Source of the DNA: VRUE01 sp963817905
Lineage (GTDB): Bacteria > Actinomycetota > Thermoleophilia > Solirubrobacterales > 70-9
DNA length: 64,000 nucleotides
Reading direction: 5' to 3'
NCBI GenBank assembly: GCA_963817905.1
Contig: CAWFPS010000002.1
Location: 496,001 to 560,000, forward strand
Positions 23,287 through 32,570 of this stretch are shown piece by piece (position 1 is the stretch's first letter; each line of letters starts with the position of its first letter). Made by a program: the position numbers and the translations under genes. A model generated the notes under the pieces. It saw nothing but the letters and a program-made list of their open reading frames with translations, ran no database searches and was not told the DNA's origin.

Positions 23287-24233
23287 CTGTTGCTACCAGT
23301 ATGTGTGGCGGTATCTGCCCGCGGAAGGGCAGCGATGCGGGCGTCGGCGCTGACGATGCCGATCTCGTCGGGGAGTTGGGAGAGCTGGACGTTGGAGACG
23401 AACTCCAGCTGGCGGCCGAGGGGGCGGAAGAAGTTGTCGTAGTGGGTGGGGACGATCACCTTGGGGTCGAGGCGGGGGAGAATCCGTTGCCAGTAGTCGT
23501 CGGTGAAGTTGCGGCCGGCGATGCCGGCGAGGAAGACGTCGACCTCGCCCTCGCGGATCGCCTCGTCGACCAGGTTGGCGCTGCCCTGGTGATAGAGGCG
23601 CAGGCCCGCGACCTCGATCGAGATTCCCCAGACCTGGCCGCAGCGGTAGGCGCCCGGGGTGAGCGCGTCGAGGTGCTCGCAGGTGAGGTCGCCGTCGTAG
23701 GGGACGGCGAGGCCGAGCAGCAGCTTGGAGTGGACGCTGGGCGTGAAGCTGACCTCGAACGGTCCCAGCTCGTAGGTTCGGTAGGGCTCGACCTCGACTG
23801 TCTGCTCGGCCAGGCCGTGCAGTCCCATCAGCGCCACCAGCGAGTCCGAGCCGTAGGCCTTGCAGTCGAAGCGGCGGGCGATCGCCGGGGCGTCGACGGC
23901 GTGGTCGAAATGGGTGTGGCCGACGAGCACGCCCGCGACCTCGCCGGCCGGGCGCACGAAGCGATCGAGCGCCGCCGGGTCGGGCAACGTCGGCCGTTTG
24001 CGCAGCAGGTCGCCGAAGGGCACGCGTGAGACGTAGGGGTCGATGAAGATCGTCTGGCCCTCGAAGCCGATCCGGTAGCCGGAGACCCCGAGCCATTCGA
24101 GCTCGAGCCCCGCCGGCAGCTCCAGCGGCGCAGCCTCCAGCTCGCCGAGTACCTGCCCGTCTTCGCGAGTCGATGCGGCCCTCCTCAGCCGCGCCTTCGC
24201 AAGCTCGCCGATGTGTCGCAGCGGTCCCGGCAT
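23283..24233 (-). CDS. MBL-fold metallo-hydrolase
   Basis: 316 residues. Metallo-beta-lactamase-fold protein with the zinc-binding HTHFDH motif (VLVGHTHFDHAVD), preceded by TIFIDPYVSR and followed by distal ligands in SVHSKL, YHQGSANL and THYDNFF. This is the branch that includes predicted UlaG-like hydrolases and NAPE-PLD-like proteins, not RNase Z or true lactamases. ATG 24233 gives MPGPLRHIGELAKARLRRAA. It is 20 bp downstream of the OsmC gene on the same strand, so the two probably form an operon. The substrate is unknown. Confidence 0.85.
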   Translation of the reverse strand: MPGPLRHIGELAKARLRRAASTREDGQVLGELEAAPLELPAGLELEWLGVSGYRIGFEGQTIFIDPYVSRVPFGDLLRKRPTLPDPAALDRFVRPAGEVAGVLVGHTHFDHAVDAPAIARRFDCKAYGSDSLVALMGLHGLAEQTVEVEPYRTYELGPFEVSFTPSVHSKLLLGLAVPYDGDLTCEHLDALTPGAYRCGQVWGISIEVAGLRLYHQGSANLVDEAIREGEVDVFLAGIAGRNFTDDYWQRILPRLDPKVIVPTHYDNFFRPLGRQLEFVSNVQLSQLPDEIGIVSADARIAALPRADTATHTGSNS

Positions 24234-24253
24234 CGGCGGCGGCCCAGGCTCTT

Positions 24254-24763
24254 TCAGCCAGTCGCGGCGATCCGGCCCGACAGCTCGGGCGCGCCGGCGA
24301 TGGTCTGCAGGACGACGCAGTAGCGCTCGGTCAGCTTCAGCAGGGTCGCGAGCTGCTCCTCCTCGGCGTCTGTGTCGAGCGCGAAGGAGAGGCGGATAGC
24401 CCGGAAGCCGACCGGCGCGTCGCGGTCGACCGCAAGCGTGCCGCGGAAGTCGAGGTCGCCGTCGGCGCGCACGGTTCCGCCGCGAACCTCGATCCCCAGG
24501 GATGTAGCAACAGCGCGCAGTGTCACTCCGGCGCAAGCGGCCAGCGCCTCGAGCAGCATGTCGCCCGAGCAGAGCAGCGAGCCATCGCCCCCGGACGCCG
24601 GGTGCAGCCCCGCCGCGGCGATCGCCCGACCCGTGTTCACCGCGCAGGAGACGCCCTCGCCCAGCTCGCCCTCTGCCGAGAGTGTCACCAGGGCAGCATC
24701 GGGTTCCCCGCGGTAGCGCTCCTTCAGTGGGGCCTGGATCTCGCGCAGCTGCTCGCCGTCCAC
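24254..24763 (-). CDS. OsmC/Ohr-family protein
   Basis: 169 residues. OsmC-fold proteins reduce organic peroxides with two cysteines; here they are in ALAACAGVTLRAVA and ERYCVVLQTIAG, at the expected positions in the central helix and near the C-terminus. The segment LLCSGDMLLEALAAC is typical. It has its own ATG at 24763 and is followed by the MBL-fold gene. A divergent promoter region of 50 bp separates it from the ABC-F gene. The role in peroxide detoxification is from family knowledge. Confidence 0.85.
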   Translation of the reverse strand: MDGEQLREIQAPLKERYRGEPDAALVTLSAEGELGEGVSCAVNTGRAIAAAGLHPASGGDGSLLCSGDMLLEALAACAGVTLRAVATSLGIEVRGGTVRADGDLDFRGTLAVDRDAPVGFRAIRLSFALDTDAEEEQLATLLKLTERYCVVLQTIAGAPELSGRIAATG

Positions 24764-24813
24764 TCCGAGCAGGTTACGCAGTCGCGATTGCGAGTACGTA
24801 ATGTCACTCGCTC

Positions 24814-26724
24814 ATGGCCATCGCCACGGCGACAACCATCGACGTCTACGCGGGGGGCGCGCTGCTCTTCGCCGATGTCTCCTTCAAGCTCGAGCCGCGC
24901 GAGCGGATGACGCTGTCGGGGCGCAACGGGGCAGGCAAGTCGACCCTGCTGCGGGTGCTGGCGGGGGAGCGGCCGCCGGACTCGGGCAGCATCGCCCTGC
25001 AGAAAGGCGCCCGGGTGGCACTGCACGACCAGCGCCCGCCCCGCGACGCGGCGGTCTCGCTCGGCGACTACGTCTTCTCGGGACGCACGGACATGCAGGA
25101 GACCGAGGCCGAGCTGGCCCGGCTGGAGGCAGCGATGGCCGGCGGGGAGCCCGACGAGGAGACGCTGCGCGCCTACTCCGCCGCCCAGCAGCGGCTCGAA
25201 GCCGGCGGGGGGTATCGCTGGCGCGACGACGTGCTCGCCGTGCTCGGTGGCCTCGGCTTCGGCGAGGAGGCGGCGGCACGGGAGCTCTCGACCTTCTCCG
25301 GCGGCGAGCTGACCCGCGCCTCGCTCGCCCGCGCGCTCGCCACCCGTCCCGACCTGCTGCTGCTCGACGAGCCGACCAATCATCTCGACATCCCCTCGCT
25401 GGAGTGGCTGGAGCGCTACCTGGTCGAGCTCGACGCCGCCGTCGTCCTCGTCGCCCACGACCGCTGGTTCCTCGAGGCGGTCGGCACCTCGGTGCTGGAG
25501 CTGGAGGCCCAGCGCGGCCGCTTCTTCGCCGGCCCCTGGCACGCCTGGCGCAAGGAGCAGGCGGCACGGGAGATCGCCCGCGGCAAGGCGATCGAGCGCC
25601 AGCAGGACGAGATCGAGCGGATGGAGCGCTTCGTCGAGCGCTTCCGCTACAAGGCGACCAAGGCCAAACAGGCGCAGTCGCGCCTGAAGCAGATCGAGAA
25701 GATCAAGCGCGACGGGGTCAGGGCCGAGGCGCGCGACCGTCGCAACCTGCGCTTCTCCTTCGTCAAACCGGAGCGCCCCGGGCGGGTGGTGCTGAAACTG
25801 GTCAAGGGGACGATCGAGGTGCCGGGACGGACCCTGCTCGACAAGGCCGACCTCGAACTCGAACGCGGCGAGCACGTCGTCCTGGTCGGTCCCAACGGGG
25901 CCGGCAAGACGACCCTGATCGAGACGCTGGCCGAGCAGCGCGAGCCCGCCGCGGGCTCGGTCCGCACTGGCCACAACGTCAAGATCGGCTACCTCTCCCA
26001 GCACGCCGAGACCGCGGCGGGGACCGGCACCGTGCTCGACGCGGCCCAGCGCGAGACCGGCCTCAGCGGCCAGAAGGCGCGTGACCTGCTCGGCGGCTTC
26101 CTCTTCTCCGGCGCCGACGTGGAGAAATCGCTCGACGACATCTCCGGCGGCGAGCAGCGCCGCCTCTCGCTGGCGATCCTGGTCGCCTCCGGCGCCAACG
26201 TGCTGATCCTCGACGAGCCGACCAACCACCTCGACGTCGAGAGCCGCGAGGCGCTCGAGGACGCGCTCTCGGCCTTTGAGGGCGCGGTGATCCTGGTCTC
26301 CCACGACCGCGCCCTGCTCGAGGCAGTTGGCAGCCGCACGATCGTCTGCGAGGACGGGAAGCTGCGCAGCCACCCGAGCGGTTGGGCCGCCTACCAGCGC
26401 CGCCGCGACGAAGAGCGGGAATCCGCCTCCGCGGCCGCCGCCGCGGCGAAGCGCTCGGCCAAGGGCGGCAAGCGCCAGAGTCCTCGCACCGTTGCCCAGC
26501 GCGCGGCGCGCAAGGCGAGCCGCCTGGCAGAGAAGATCGAGGCGGCGGAAGCAGAGCTGCGCGAGGTCGAGGAGGAGCTGGCCGACCCCGCGGCCTGGTC
26601 GACACCCGCCAAGACCCAGCGCTCCAGCGAGCGCCACGAAGCGGCCAAAGCCAAGGTCGCCAAGCTCTATGAACAGTGGGAGGAGGCCGAACGCACAGTC
26701 AGCGCAGCGGGCGATCCAGCCTGA
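24814..26724 (+). CDS. ABC-F family ATPase
   Basis: 636 residues, two ATP-binding cassettes and no membrane helices, the ABC-F plan of ribosome-associated proteins. The first cassette has GRNGAGKST, FSGGELTRASLARAL and LLLLDEPTNHLD; the second has GPNGAGKTT, ISGGEQRRLSLAIL and VLILDEPTNHLD. The inter-domain linker (about 235-320) is a charged helix pair, and the C-terminal extension (about 525-636) is an Ala/Lys/Glu-rich coiled coil. ABC-F proteins act on the ribosomal E site in translation control or antibiotic protection; which applies here cannot be told. The end overlaps the P450 gene by 26 bp tail to tail. Confidence 0.92.
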   Translation: MAIATATTIDVYAGGALLFADVSFKLEPRERMTLSGRNGAGKSTLLRVLAGERPPDSGSIALQKGARVALHDQRPPRDAAVSLGDYVFSGRTDMQETEAELARLEAAMAGGEPDEETLRAYSAAQQRLEAGGGYRWRDDVLAVLGGLGFGEEAAARELSTFSGGELTRASLARALATRPDLLLLDEPTNHLDIPSLEWLERYLVELDAAVVLVAHDRWFLEAVGTSVLELEAQRGRFFAGPWHAWRKEQAAREIARGKAIERQQDEIERMERFVERFRYKATKAKQAQSRLKQIEKIKRDGVRAEARDRRNLRFSFVKPERPGRVVLKLVKGTIEVPGRTLLDKADLELERGEHVVLVGPNGAGKTTLIETLAEQREPAAGSVRTGHNVKIGYLSQHAETAAGTGTVLDAAQRETGLSGQKARDLLGGFLFSGADVEKSLDDISGGEQRRLSLAILVASGANVLILDEPTNHLDVESREALEDALSAFEGAVILVSHDRALLEAVGSRTIVCEDGKLRSHPSGWAAYQRRRDEERESASAAAAAAKRSAKGGKRQSPRTVAQRAARKASRLAEKIEAAEAELREVEEELADPAAWSTPAKTQRSSERHEAAKAKVAKLYEQWEEAERTVSAAGDPA

Positions 26725-28057
26725 CCCGGGCGCCCTTGCCGGGGGCGAGGGTGATGTTGCGGACCTTGACCTTCTCGGCCTTGGGGTCCGGGGCGCTGAG
26801 GTCGGCCCGTTCGACGAACTCGCGCAGGACGATCCGCATCTCGTATTCGGCGAAGGCGGCGCCGATGCAGCGCCGCACCCCGCCGCCGAAGGGGATCCAG
26901 GCGTAGTTGTCGGCCTTGCCCTCGAGGAAGCGCTCGGGCCGGAACTCCTCGGGGTGGGGGAAGAGGTCCTCGCGGTAGTGCAGGGCGGCAATTGCCGCCA
27001 TCACGAAGGTGCCGGCGGGCAGCTCGTAGCCGCCGATCGTCGCGGGCACTATCAGCCTGCGCGCCACGTCGACGATCACCGGTCGCGCCCGCAGCGTCTC
27101 CCTTACCGTCGCCGCCAGGTAGTCGTCCTCGCCAGCGGCGAGCGATTCGCGCAGTTTCGAAAACACGCGCGGGCTGCGCAGCAGCCGCTCCATCGCCCAG
27201 GCCAGGCCCGTGGCGGTCGTCTCGTGGCCGGCGGCCAGCACGGTGACCAGCTCGTCGCGCAGCTCCTCGTCGCTCATCGGGCTGCCGTCGTCGTGCTCGG
27301 CGGCGAGCAGCAGCGAGAGGATGTCGCCTCGCTCCTCGCCGCCGCCGGGCGCGGTCTCGGCCCGGCGCAGGGCGATCTCTTCGTAGATGAAAGCGTCGAG
27401 CTCTTCGCGTGCCCTGACGAAACGCGTCCACGGGCTCCAGGGCCCGAGGTGGCGGCGCAGCATCGGGAAGGCGATCACGGCGCTGACCCGGTCGCTGAAG
27501 CGCTCGATGATTCGCCCGAAGCGGTCCAGCCGCGCCTGGTCGTCGACGCCGAAGACGGCCCGCATGATCACCGCCAGGGTGATCCGTTGCGTGTGGGGAC
27601 GCAGGGCGAACGGTTCGCCGACCGGCCAGCTCTCCATCTCCGCCCGGGTCGCCTCGCGGATCAGCTCACCGTAACGCGCGATCCGCTCGCCGTGGAAGGG
27701 GGGCAGCAGCAGCTTGCGCTGGCGCATGTGCGGAGCCTCGTCGAGGGTGAGGACCGAGTTCGGCCCCAGCGCCGGCTCGAGCACCGTCGCGTTGGCCTCG
27801 CCCGCGTGCAGGTCCTGCGGCGAGCCGGTGAAGAGCTGCTTGACCAGGGCCGGGTCGGCGACGTAGACCAGCTTGCCGAAGTAGGGGAAGTCGAGCATGA
27901 AGATGTCGCCGTGGCGTTCCCGCAGCCGGATCAGGAAGCCGAGCGGGTCGCGCGCATAGCGAACCGCCTGCAGCAGGGCCGGCAGCTTCGAACCCGGCGG
28001 CAGCCCCTCGTTTCTTGCAAGCTCAACAGAAGGCCGCGCGATCGTCGATTGCTCCAT
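26699..28057 (-). CDS. Cytochrome P450
   Basis: 452 residues. Haem-thiolate monooxygenase: the cysteine ligand is in PFGGGVRRCIGAAF, the I-helix oxygen-activation motif is AGHETTATG, the K-helix ExxR is ETLR in VRETLRARP, and the PERF motif is FRPERFLEG. Its N-terminus lacks a membrane anchor, so it is probably a soluble bacterial P450. No ferredoxin or reductase is adjacent. A 22-bp palindrome lies 17 bp before the start and may be its operator. The substrate is unknown. Confidence 0.95.
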   Translation of the reverse strand: MEQSTIARPSVELARNEGLPPGSKLPALLQAVRYARDPLGFLIRLRERHGDIFMLDFPYFGKLVYVADPALVKQLFTGSPQDLHAGEANATVLEPALGPNSVLTLDEAPHMRQRKLLLPPFHGERIARYGELIREATRAEMESWPVGEPFALRPHTQRITLAVIMRAVFGVDDQARLDRFGRIIERFSDRVSAVIAFPMLRRHLGPWSPWTRFVRAREELDAFIYEEIALRRAETAPGGGEERGDILSLLLAAEHDDGSPMSDEELRDELVTVLAAGHETTATGLAWAMERLLRSPRVFSKLRESLAAGEDDYLAATVRETLRARPVIVDVARRLIVPATIGGYELPAGTFVMAAIAALHYREDLFPHPEEFRPERFLEGKADNYAWIPFGGGVRRCIGAAFAEYEMRIVLREFVERADLSAPDPKAEKVKVRNITLAPGKGARVRLDRPLR

Positions 28058-28073
28058 CCCCGAGAACCATAGT

Positions 28074-28095
28074 GAACTGGCTGGCTGGCCAGTTC
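28074..28095. promoter_or_regulatory. Palindrome upstream of the P450 gene, putative operator
   Basis: GAACTGGC and GCCAGTTC form perfect 8-bp arms around 6 bp, a layout typical of dimeric repressor sites such as TetR-family operators. It lies 17 bp before the P450 start codon, where it would overlap the promoter. No regulator gene is adjacent. Confidence 0.45.
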
Positions 28096-28126
28096 CGCGC
28101 GTTGCAGGGCGTGGCCGGGGGGGGAA

Positions 28127-28195
28127 GGGGGCCTTGGGGTGGGTCTCCGGGGACTCCCGGCGAAAGCCGGCCCGGAGACCCACCCCAAGGCCCCC
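28127..28195. terminator. Hairpin terminator between purU and the P450 gene
   Basis: Arms 28127-28151 and 28171-28195 are perfect 25-bp complements, with a smaller CCGGC-GAAA-GCCGG hairpin at the tip. It follows the purU stop codon (purU runs on the minus strand) and would insulate the P450 gene. Confidence 0.85.
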
Positions 28196-28210
28196 GTCAA
28201 CCGATGCGCC

Positions 28211-29134
28211 CTAAAAGACGACTGTGCGGGCGCCGTCTAGTAGGACGCGGTCGTCTATGTGGGCCTTGACCGCGCGGGCGAGGACCAGCCGCTCGATGTC
28301 GCGGCCGATCCGCTCCAGGTCGACCACCTCGTCGCGGTGGCTGACCCTGGTCACGTCCTGGTCGATGATCGGGCCGGCGTCGAGCTCCTCGGTCACGTAG
28401 TGAGCGGTGGCGCCGATCAGCTTGACCCCGCGCTCGTGGGCGCGCCGGTAGGGGTCGGCACCGACGAAGGCGGGCAGGAAGCTGTGGTGGATGTTGATCG
28501 CCGGGGCGCCGAGCCGCGCGAGGAAGCCGGCGGAGAGGATCTGCATGTAGCGGGCGAGGACGAGCAGGTCAACGCCCCCGAGCAACTCGAGGATCCGCGC
28601 CTCGGCCTCCTCCTTGGCGCCGGGCTCGACCGGGATGTGGTGGAAGGGCAGGCCGAGCGAGGTGACCTGCTCGGCGTGCTCGGCGTGGTTGGAGACGACC
28701 GCGACCAGCTCGGCGCCCAGCTCGCCGCTGCGCCAGCGCCAGAGCAGGTCGGAGAGGCAGTGGTCTTCGCGCGAGACCATGATCGCCAGCCGCTTCGGCA
28801 CGCTCGACTCGGCGAAGCGGTAATCCATCTCGAAGCGGCTGGCGATCTCCGCCTCGAAGCGCAACTCGACTTCCTCGCGCGCATCGGCCGGCACCGCGTC
28901 GAAGGCCATCCGCATGAAGAAACGGCCCTCATCGGTGGAGTGCTGGTCGGCGTCGACGATGTTGAGCCCGGCCTCGGCGAGGAAGCCGCTGACCACGGCG
29001 ATCAGGCCGGGTCGGTCGGGGCAGGCGAGGAGCAGCCGGGTTGTGGCAGTCTGGCCGTCGATGGGGGGATGATGGCGGCTACGCCGATGCCAGGCATACC
29101 CACCAAGGCGGCCGCAGGCCGGTTCCCATACCAC
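28211..29134 (-). CDS. purU: Formyltetrahydrofolate deformylase
   Basis: 307 residues with a GTG start. Hydrolyses 10-formyl-THF to formate and THF. An N-terminal ACT domain (RLLLACPDRPGLIAVVSGFL, DADQHSTDEGRFFMRM) is followed by a formyltransferase-fold domain. The catalytic Asn-His-Asp set is visible in INIHHSFLPAFVGADPY and AHYVTEELDAGPIIDQD. No ATG exists in frame before the ACT domain, so the GTG at 29134 was taken. The extra N-terminal 25 residues have no recognisable features and could be untranslated if a rarer start codon is used. Confidence 0.92.
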   Translation of the reverse strand: MVWEPACGRLGGYAWHRRSRHHPPIDGQTATTRLLLACPDRPGLIAVVSGFLAEAGLNIVDADQHSTDEGRFFMRMAFDAVPADAREEVELRFEAEIASRFEMDYRFAESSVPKRLAIMVSREDHCLSDLLWRWRSGELGAELVAVVSNHAEHAEQVTSLGLPFHHIPVEPGAKEEAEARILELLGGVDLLVLARYMQILSAGFLARLGAPAINIHHSFLPAFVGADPYRRAHERGVKLIGATAHYVTEELDAGPIIDQDVTRVSHRDEVVDLERIGRDIERLVLARAVKAHIDDRVLLDGARTVVF

Positions 29135-29201
29135 CCCCGCGCTCACGCGCGGCGCCACCTCGCCATCGCCGCCGCCCGCCTCGCCTTCGTCAGGCAGCGC
29201 C

Positions 29202-31046
29202 ATGCGTAGGCTTGACGCGCACCCGCGCCTGCTGGCGCTCGCCTGCCTGATCCTGATCGCCACCGGCGGCGCCCTCAGCCTGCTCGGCGCGGGCGCCGCG
29301 GGGGACGCGGTCTGGGCGGCGACCGTGGTGCTGATGCTGGTGCCGCTGACCTGGTCGATCGCCCGCACGCTGGCGCAGGGCCGGGTCGGGGTGGACGCGA
29401 TCGCCCTGGTCGCGATGGCCGGGGCGCTGGCGGTCGGCGAATACCTGGCGGGAGCGGTGATCGCGCTGATGCTCTCCGGCGGCAACGCGCTCGAGGCCTC
29501 GGCTTCGCGGCGGGCGCGCCGCGAGCTGACCGCGCTGCTCGAGCGGATGCCCTCGATCGCGCATCGCCGCTCCGGCGGGGGATGGGAGGAGGTGCCGGTG
29601 GGAGAGATCGCGGCCGGTGACGTGGTGCTGGTGCGGGCGGGGGAGCTGGTCCCGGTCGACGGTTCCGTCCAGGGCGAGCGAGCGGTGCTCGACGAGTCTG
29701 CCCTGACCGGCGAGTCGCTGCCGGTCACCTGTGCGCGTGGGGCCGCGGTGCAGAGCGGCGTCGCCAATGCCGGCGACGCCTTCGAGCTGCGCGCGAGCCT
29801 GCCTGCCGCCGAGAGCGCCTACGCCAACCTCGTTCGCCTGGTGCGGGCGACCGAGGGCCAGCGGGCTCCCTTCGTCCGGCTTGCCGACCGCTACGCCGCG
29901 TTTTTCCTCCCCCTGACCCTGGCGGTCGCGGCAGCCGCCTGGGCGGCCAGCGGCGACCCGGTGCGGGCGGTCGCCGTGCTGGTCGTCGCCACGCCCTGCC
30001 CGCTGATCCTGGCGGCGCCGGTCGCGATCGTCTCCGGCGTCTCGCGGGCGGCGCGCTCGGGGGTGATCGTCAAGGGGGGAGCGGCGATCGAGCGGCTCGG
30101 CGAGGCCCGGACCGTGCTGCTCGACAAGACCGGAACGCTGACGCTCGGCGCGCCCGCGGTCGAGCGGGTCCTCCGGTTTGGCGACTTCACCGAGGAGGAG
30201 GCCCTGCGCCTGGCTGCCTCCCTCGACCAGCTCTCCGCCCACGTCCTGGCCGAGGCGCTGGTCCACGACGCGGGCCGGCGCGGCCTGGCTCTCTCCGAGC
30301 CGACCGATGCGGTGGAGGAGCCGGGACAGGGGATCGAGGGCAGGGTCGACGGTCGCCGGGTCGCCGTCGGCAGCGTCGCCTGGCTAGGTGCCCGGGGCTA
30401 TGACGTCGCCACTGCCGAGGGCCTCGATGGCGAGGAGGACGACGCGGGCCTGGCCCGGGTTGCCGTCGCCGTCGATGGCAGTCTCGCCGCGGTCGTGGTG
30501 ATGGCCGATCGCCTGCGCGAGGACGCCCGCGAGCTGGCCGCCGGGCTGCGCGCCGCCGGAGTCAGCCGTGTCTCGATGGTCACCGGCGACCGCCGCGAGA
30601 TCGCCGAGCGGATCGCCGCTGAGACCGGGCTCGACCGGGTCTACGCCGAACAGGGCCCCGAGCAGAAGCTCGAGGTCGTGCGCCAGATGCGCGCCGACCC
30701 GGCCCACGCGCCCGTGGTCATGGTCGGCGACGGGGTCAACGACGCCCCCGCCCTCGCCCTCGCCGACGTCGGCATCGCGATGGCGGGACCGGGAGCGACC
30801 GTCTCCTCGGACACCGCCGACGCCGTGATCACGGTCGACCGCGTCGACCGTGTCGTCACCGCGATCGAGATCGGCCGACGATCCCTCGGCATCGCCCGCC
30901 AGAGCGTCCTCGCCGGCATCGGCCTCAGCCTCATCGCGATGGGCTTCGCCGCCCTCGGCTACATCCCCCCGGTCGCCGGCGCCTTCCTCCAGGAGGGCAT
31001 AGACGTAGCCGTGATCCTCAACGCCCTGCGCGCCCTGACCGAGTGA
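29202..31046 (+). CDS. Heavy-metal-translocating P-type ATPase (P1B)
   Basis: 614 residues. ATP-driven metal exporter: the phosphorylation motif is DKTGTLT, the actuator loop has LTGES, and the hinge has MVGDGVNDAPALALADVGIAM. The membrane metal-site motif is TPCPL rather than the CPC of copper pumps, and there is no N-terminal heavy-metal-associated domain, so metal specificity is open (cobalt, zinc, nickel or iron are possible). Six to eight membrane helices are visible (for example about 10-30, 36-55, 62-95, 232-255, 262-285 and 560-605). It starts 67 bp from purU, in divergent orientation. Confidence 0.92.
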   Translation: MRRLDAHPRLLALACLILIATGGALSLLGAGAAGDAVWAATVVLMLVPLTWSIARTLAQGRVGVDAIALVAMAGALAVGEYLAGAVIALMLSGGNALEASASRRARRELTALLERMPSIAHRRSGGGWEEVPVGEIAAGDVVLVRAGELVPVDGSVQGERAVLDESALTGESLPVTCARGAAVQSGVANAGDAFELRASLPAAESAYANLVRLVRATEGQRAPFVRLADRYAAFFLPLTLAVAAAAWAASGDPVRAVAVLVVATPCPLILAAPVAIVSGVSRAARSGVIVKGGAAIERLGEARTVLLDKTGTLTLGAPAVERVLRFGDFTEEEALRLAASLDQLSAHVLAEALVHDAGRRGLALSEPTDAVEEPGQGIEGRVDGRRVAVGSVAWLGARGYDVATAEGLDGEEDDAGLARVAVAVDGSLAAVVVMADRLREDARELAAGLRAAGVSRVSMVTGDRREIAERIAAETGLDRVYAEQGPEQKLEVVRQMRADPAHAPVVMVGDGVNDAPALALADVGIAMAGPGATVSSDTADAVITVDRVDRVVTAIEIGRRSLGIARQSVLAGIGLSLIAMGFAALGYIPPVAGAFLQEGIDVAVILNALRALTE

Positions 31047-31052
31047 CCGAAG

Positions 31053-31105
31053 CCGAACTGCATCAACTTCTCCGCCCAGCAGGCGGAGAAGTTGATGCAG
31101 TTCGG
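31053..31105. terminator. Hairpin terminator after the P-type ATPase gene
   Basis: Perfect 24-bp arms (31053-31076 and 31082-31105) flank a 5-nt loop, starting 6 bp after the ATPase stop codon. There is no U tract. Confidence 0.85.
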
Positions 31106-31210
31106 GACGATCCGGGCGGCGCCTGGCGACTGCAAGTGGGGGTTCATCATTCGTCCGAGCTTGGGCAGTCATGCGTGAGTTCGTGGCAGGCGTTACATGG
31201 TTTGTGAGGA

Positions 31211-31705
31211 GTGTGCGCGCGGTCACGGTCCGGGGCCGCAAATACCGCCACGGTTCCGCGCTTGCTCACAAAACGCACATATTTCATCCCTGTTCTGGTT
31301 CTCTGCCTCGCCGTCCCCGCGCTCGCCGCAGCGCAGCCGGGCGACGGAGGACCGCTGCGGCGGCCGGTGGTCAGCTTCCACCGCACGATCCACGTCACGG
31401 TTGCCCACCTGGAAGCGGCCCACCGCGCCAAGGCGCGGCGCGAACGCCGCGAGCTCTTCGCCAGCCTTCCCGGTGGCGTCTCGCAGTCGACGCTCGACGC
31501 GATCGGCGCCTGCGAGTCCGGCGGCGACCCGACCGCCGTCTCGTCCGGCGGCAGCTACCGCGGCAAGTACCAGTTCGACTTCGGCACCTGGGAATCGGTA
31601 GGCGGCTCCGGCGACCCCGCCGCAGCTCCAGAGCAAGAGCAGGACTACCGCGCCGCCCTGCTCTACTCGCGCTCCGGATCCAGCCCCTGGCCCGTCTGCG
31701 GCTAA
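31211..31705 (+). CDS. Secreted Rpf/transglycosylase-like protein
   Basis: 164 residues if GTG 31211 is used. The signal peptide region is TKRTYFIPVLVLCLAVPALA; a TTG at 31262 would start directly at it and is a good alternative. The C-terminal 75 residues match the resuscitation-promoting-factor/transglycosylase-like domain: IGACESGGDPTAVSSGG with the catalytic glutamate, YRGKYQFDFGTWESVGG, and PWPVCG with the second conserved cysteine (the pair forms a disulfide in the family). Such enzymes cleave peptidoglycan to allow growth or exit from dormancy. It has no other domain. The HD gene follows 16 bp later. Confidence 0.85.
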   Translation: MCARSRSGAANTATVPRLLTKRTYFIPVLVLCLAVPALAAAQPGDGGPLRRPVVSFHRTIHVTVAHLEAAHRAKARRERRELFASLPGGVSQSTLDAIGACESGGDPTAVSSGGSYRGKYQFDFGTWESVGGSGDPAAAPEQEQDYRAALLYSRSGSSPWPVCG

Positions 31706-31721
31706 CCCTACGATCACGGGC

Positions 31722-32567
31722 GTGAGCGAGGCGGTCCCGACCCCAGACCCGAAGGGACCGACGCGAAAGCCTCCGCGCGAGGCGATTGCCGAGGCTCATG
31801 TCCGTGCCCCGACCCGGGGCAACCGCAAGCTCGAGCAGTTCCTCGAGGCCGTCAACGGCGACGAGCAGGTGCGGGCCTGGTGGTACATGACGCAGGTGCA
31901 CGCGGAGCGGCTGGGGATGTCCGACCACTCCTGGGTGCACATGCAGATCGTGCTCAACATCGCGTTGCGGCTGTTGCGGCTGCTGGTCAAGGCCGGGGTC
32001 GAGCCGGCGGTCGTCGCCGACCACGGCCTGCCCGCCCGCGACGCCGAGGTCGTCGTCGCGGGCGGGGCCCTGCTGCACGATGTGGGGATGTCGATCCACC
32101 GCCAGGACCACGAGGCCTACAGCCTGTTCATGGCCAGCGGCGTCCTGGAACGCCTGCTGGACGGCGTCTACAGGCAACCCGAGCGGACGATCGTCAGCGC
32201 CGAGATCCTGCACGCGATCATCGGCCACCGCCGTCGCGGCGAGCCCTACACGCTGGAGGCCGGCGTCGTACGGGTTGCCGATGCGCTCGACATGGCCCAG
32301 GGCCGCACCCGGCTGCCGATCGAGGCCGGGCAGGAAGGCATCCACTCGATCTCGGCCGCGGCCGTCGATGAGGTGCGGATCGAGGCGGGGGAGACGCGGC
32401 CGGTGCGGCTCGAGATCGAGCTCAACAACTCAGCCGGGATCTTTCAGGTGGACGACCTGCTGGCGACCAAGATCCGCGGCACGCCCCTGGAGGGCAAGGT
32501 CGAAGTCGTCGCCGAGGTCGAGGGCGAGACCGAGAAACGGCTGCTCAGCGGCTTCCGGCTGGACTGA
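31722..32567 (+). CDS. HD-domain phosphohydrolase-like protein
   Basis: 281 residues with a GTG start. Metal-binding HD-fold motifs are visible: H in SDHSWVHMQIVLNIALRLL (about residue 68), the central HD pair in GGALLHDVGMSIHRQDHE (about 122) and a later histidine/aspartate pair in HAIIGHRRRG and RVADALDMAQGRTR. The C-terminal part (about 215-281) has beta-strand character and ends EKRLLSGFRLD. HD proteins hydrolyse phosphate esters, often nucleotides, but no specific reaction can be assigned. It probably shares a transcript with the Rpf-like gene. Confidence 0.8.
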   Translation: MSEAVPTPDPKGPTRKPPREAIAEAHVRAPTRGNRKLEQFLEAVNGDEQVRAWWYMTQVHAERLGMSDHSWVHMQIVLNIALRLLRLLVKAGVEPAVVADHGLPARDAEVVVAGGALLHDVGMSIHRQDHEAYSLFMASGVLERLLDGVYRQPERTIVSAEILHAIIGHRRRGEPYTLEAGVVRVADALDMAQGRTRLPIEAGQEGIHSISAAAVDEVRIEAGETRPVRLEIELNNSAGIFQVDDLLATKIRGTPLEGKVEVVAEVEGETEKRLLSGFRLD

Positions 32568-32570
32568 GTC

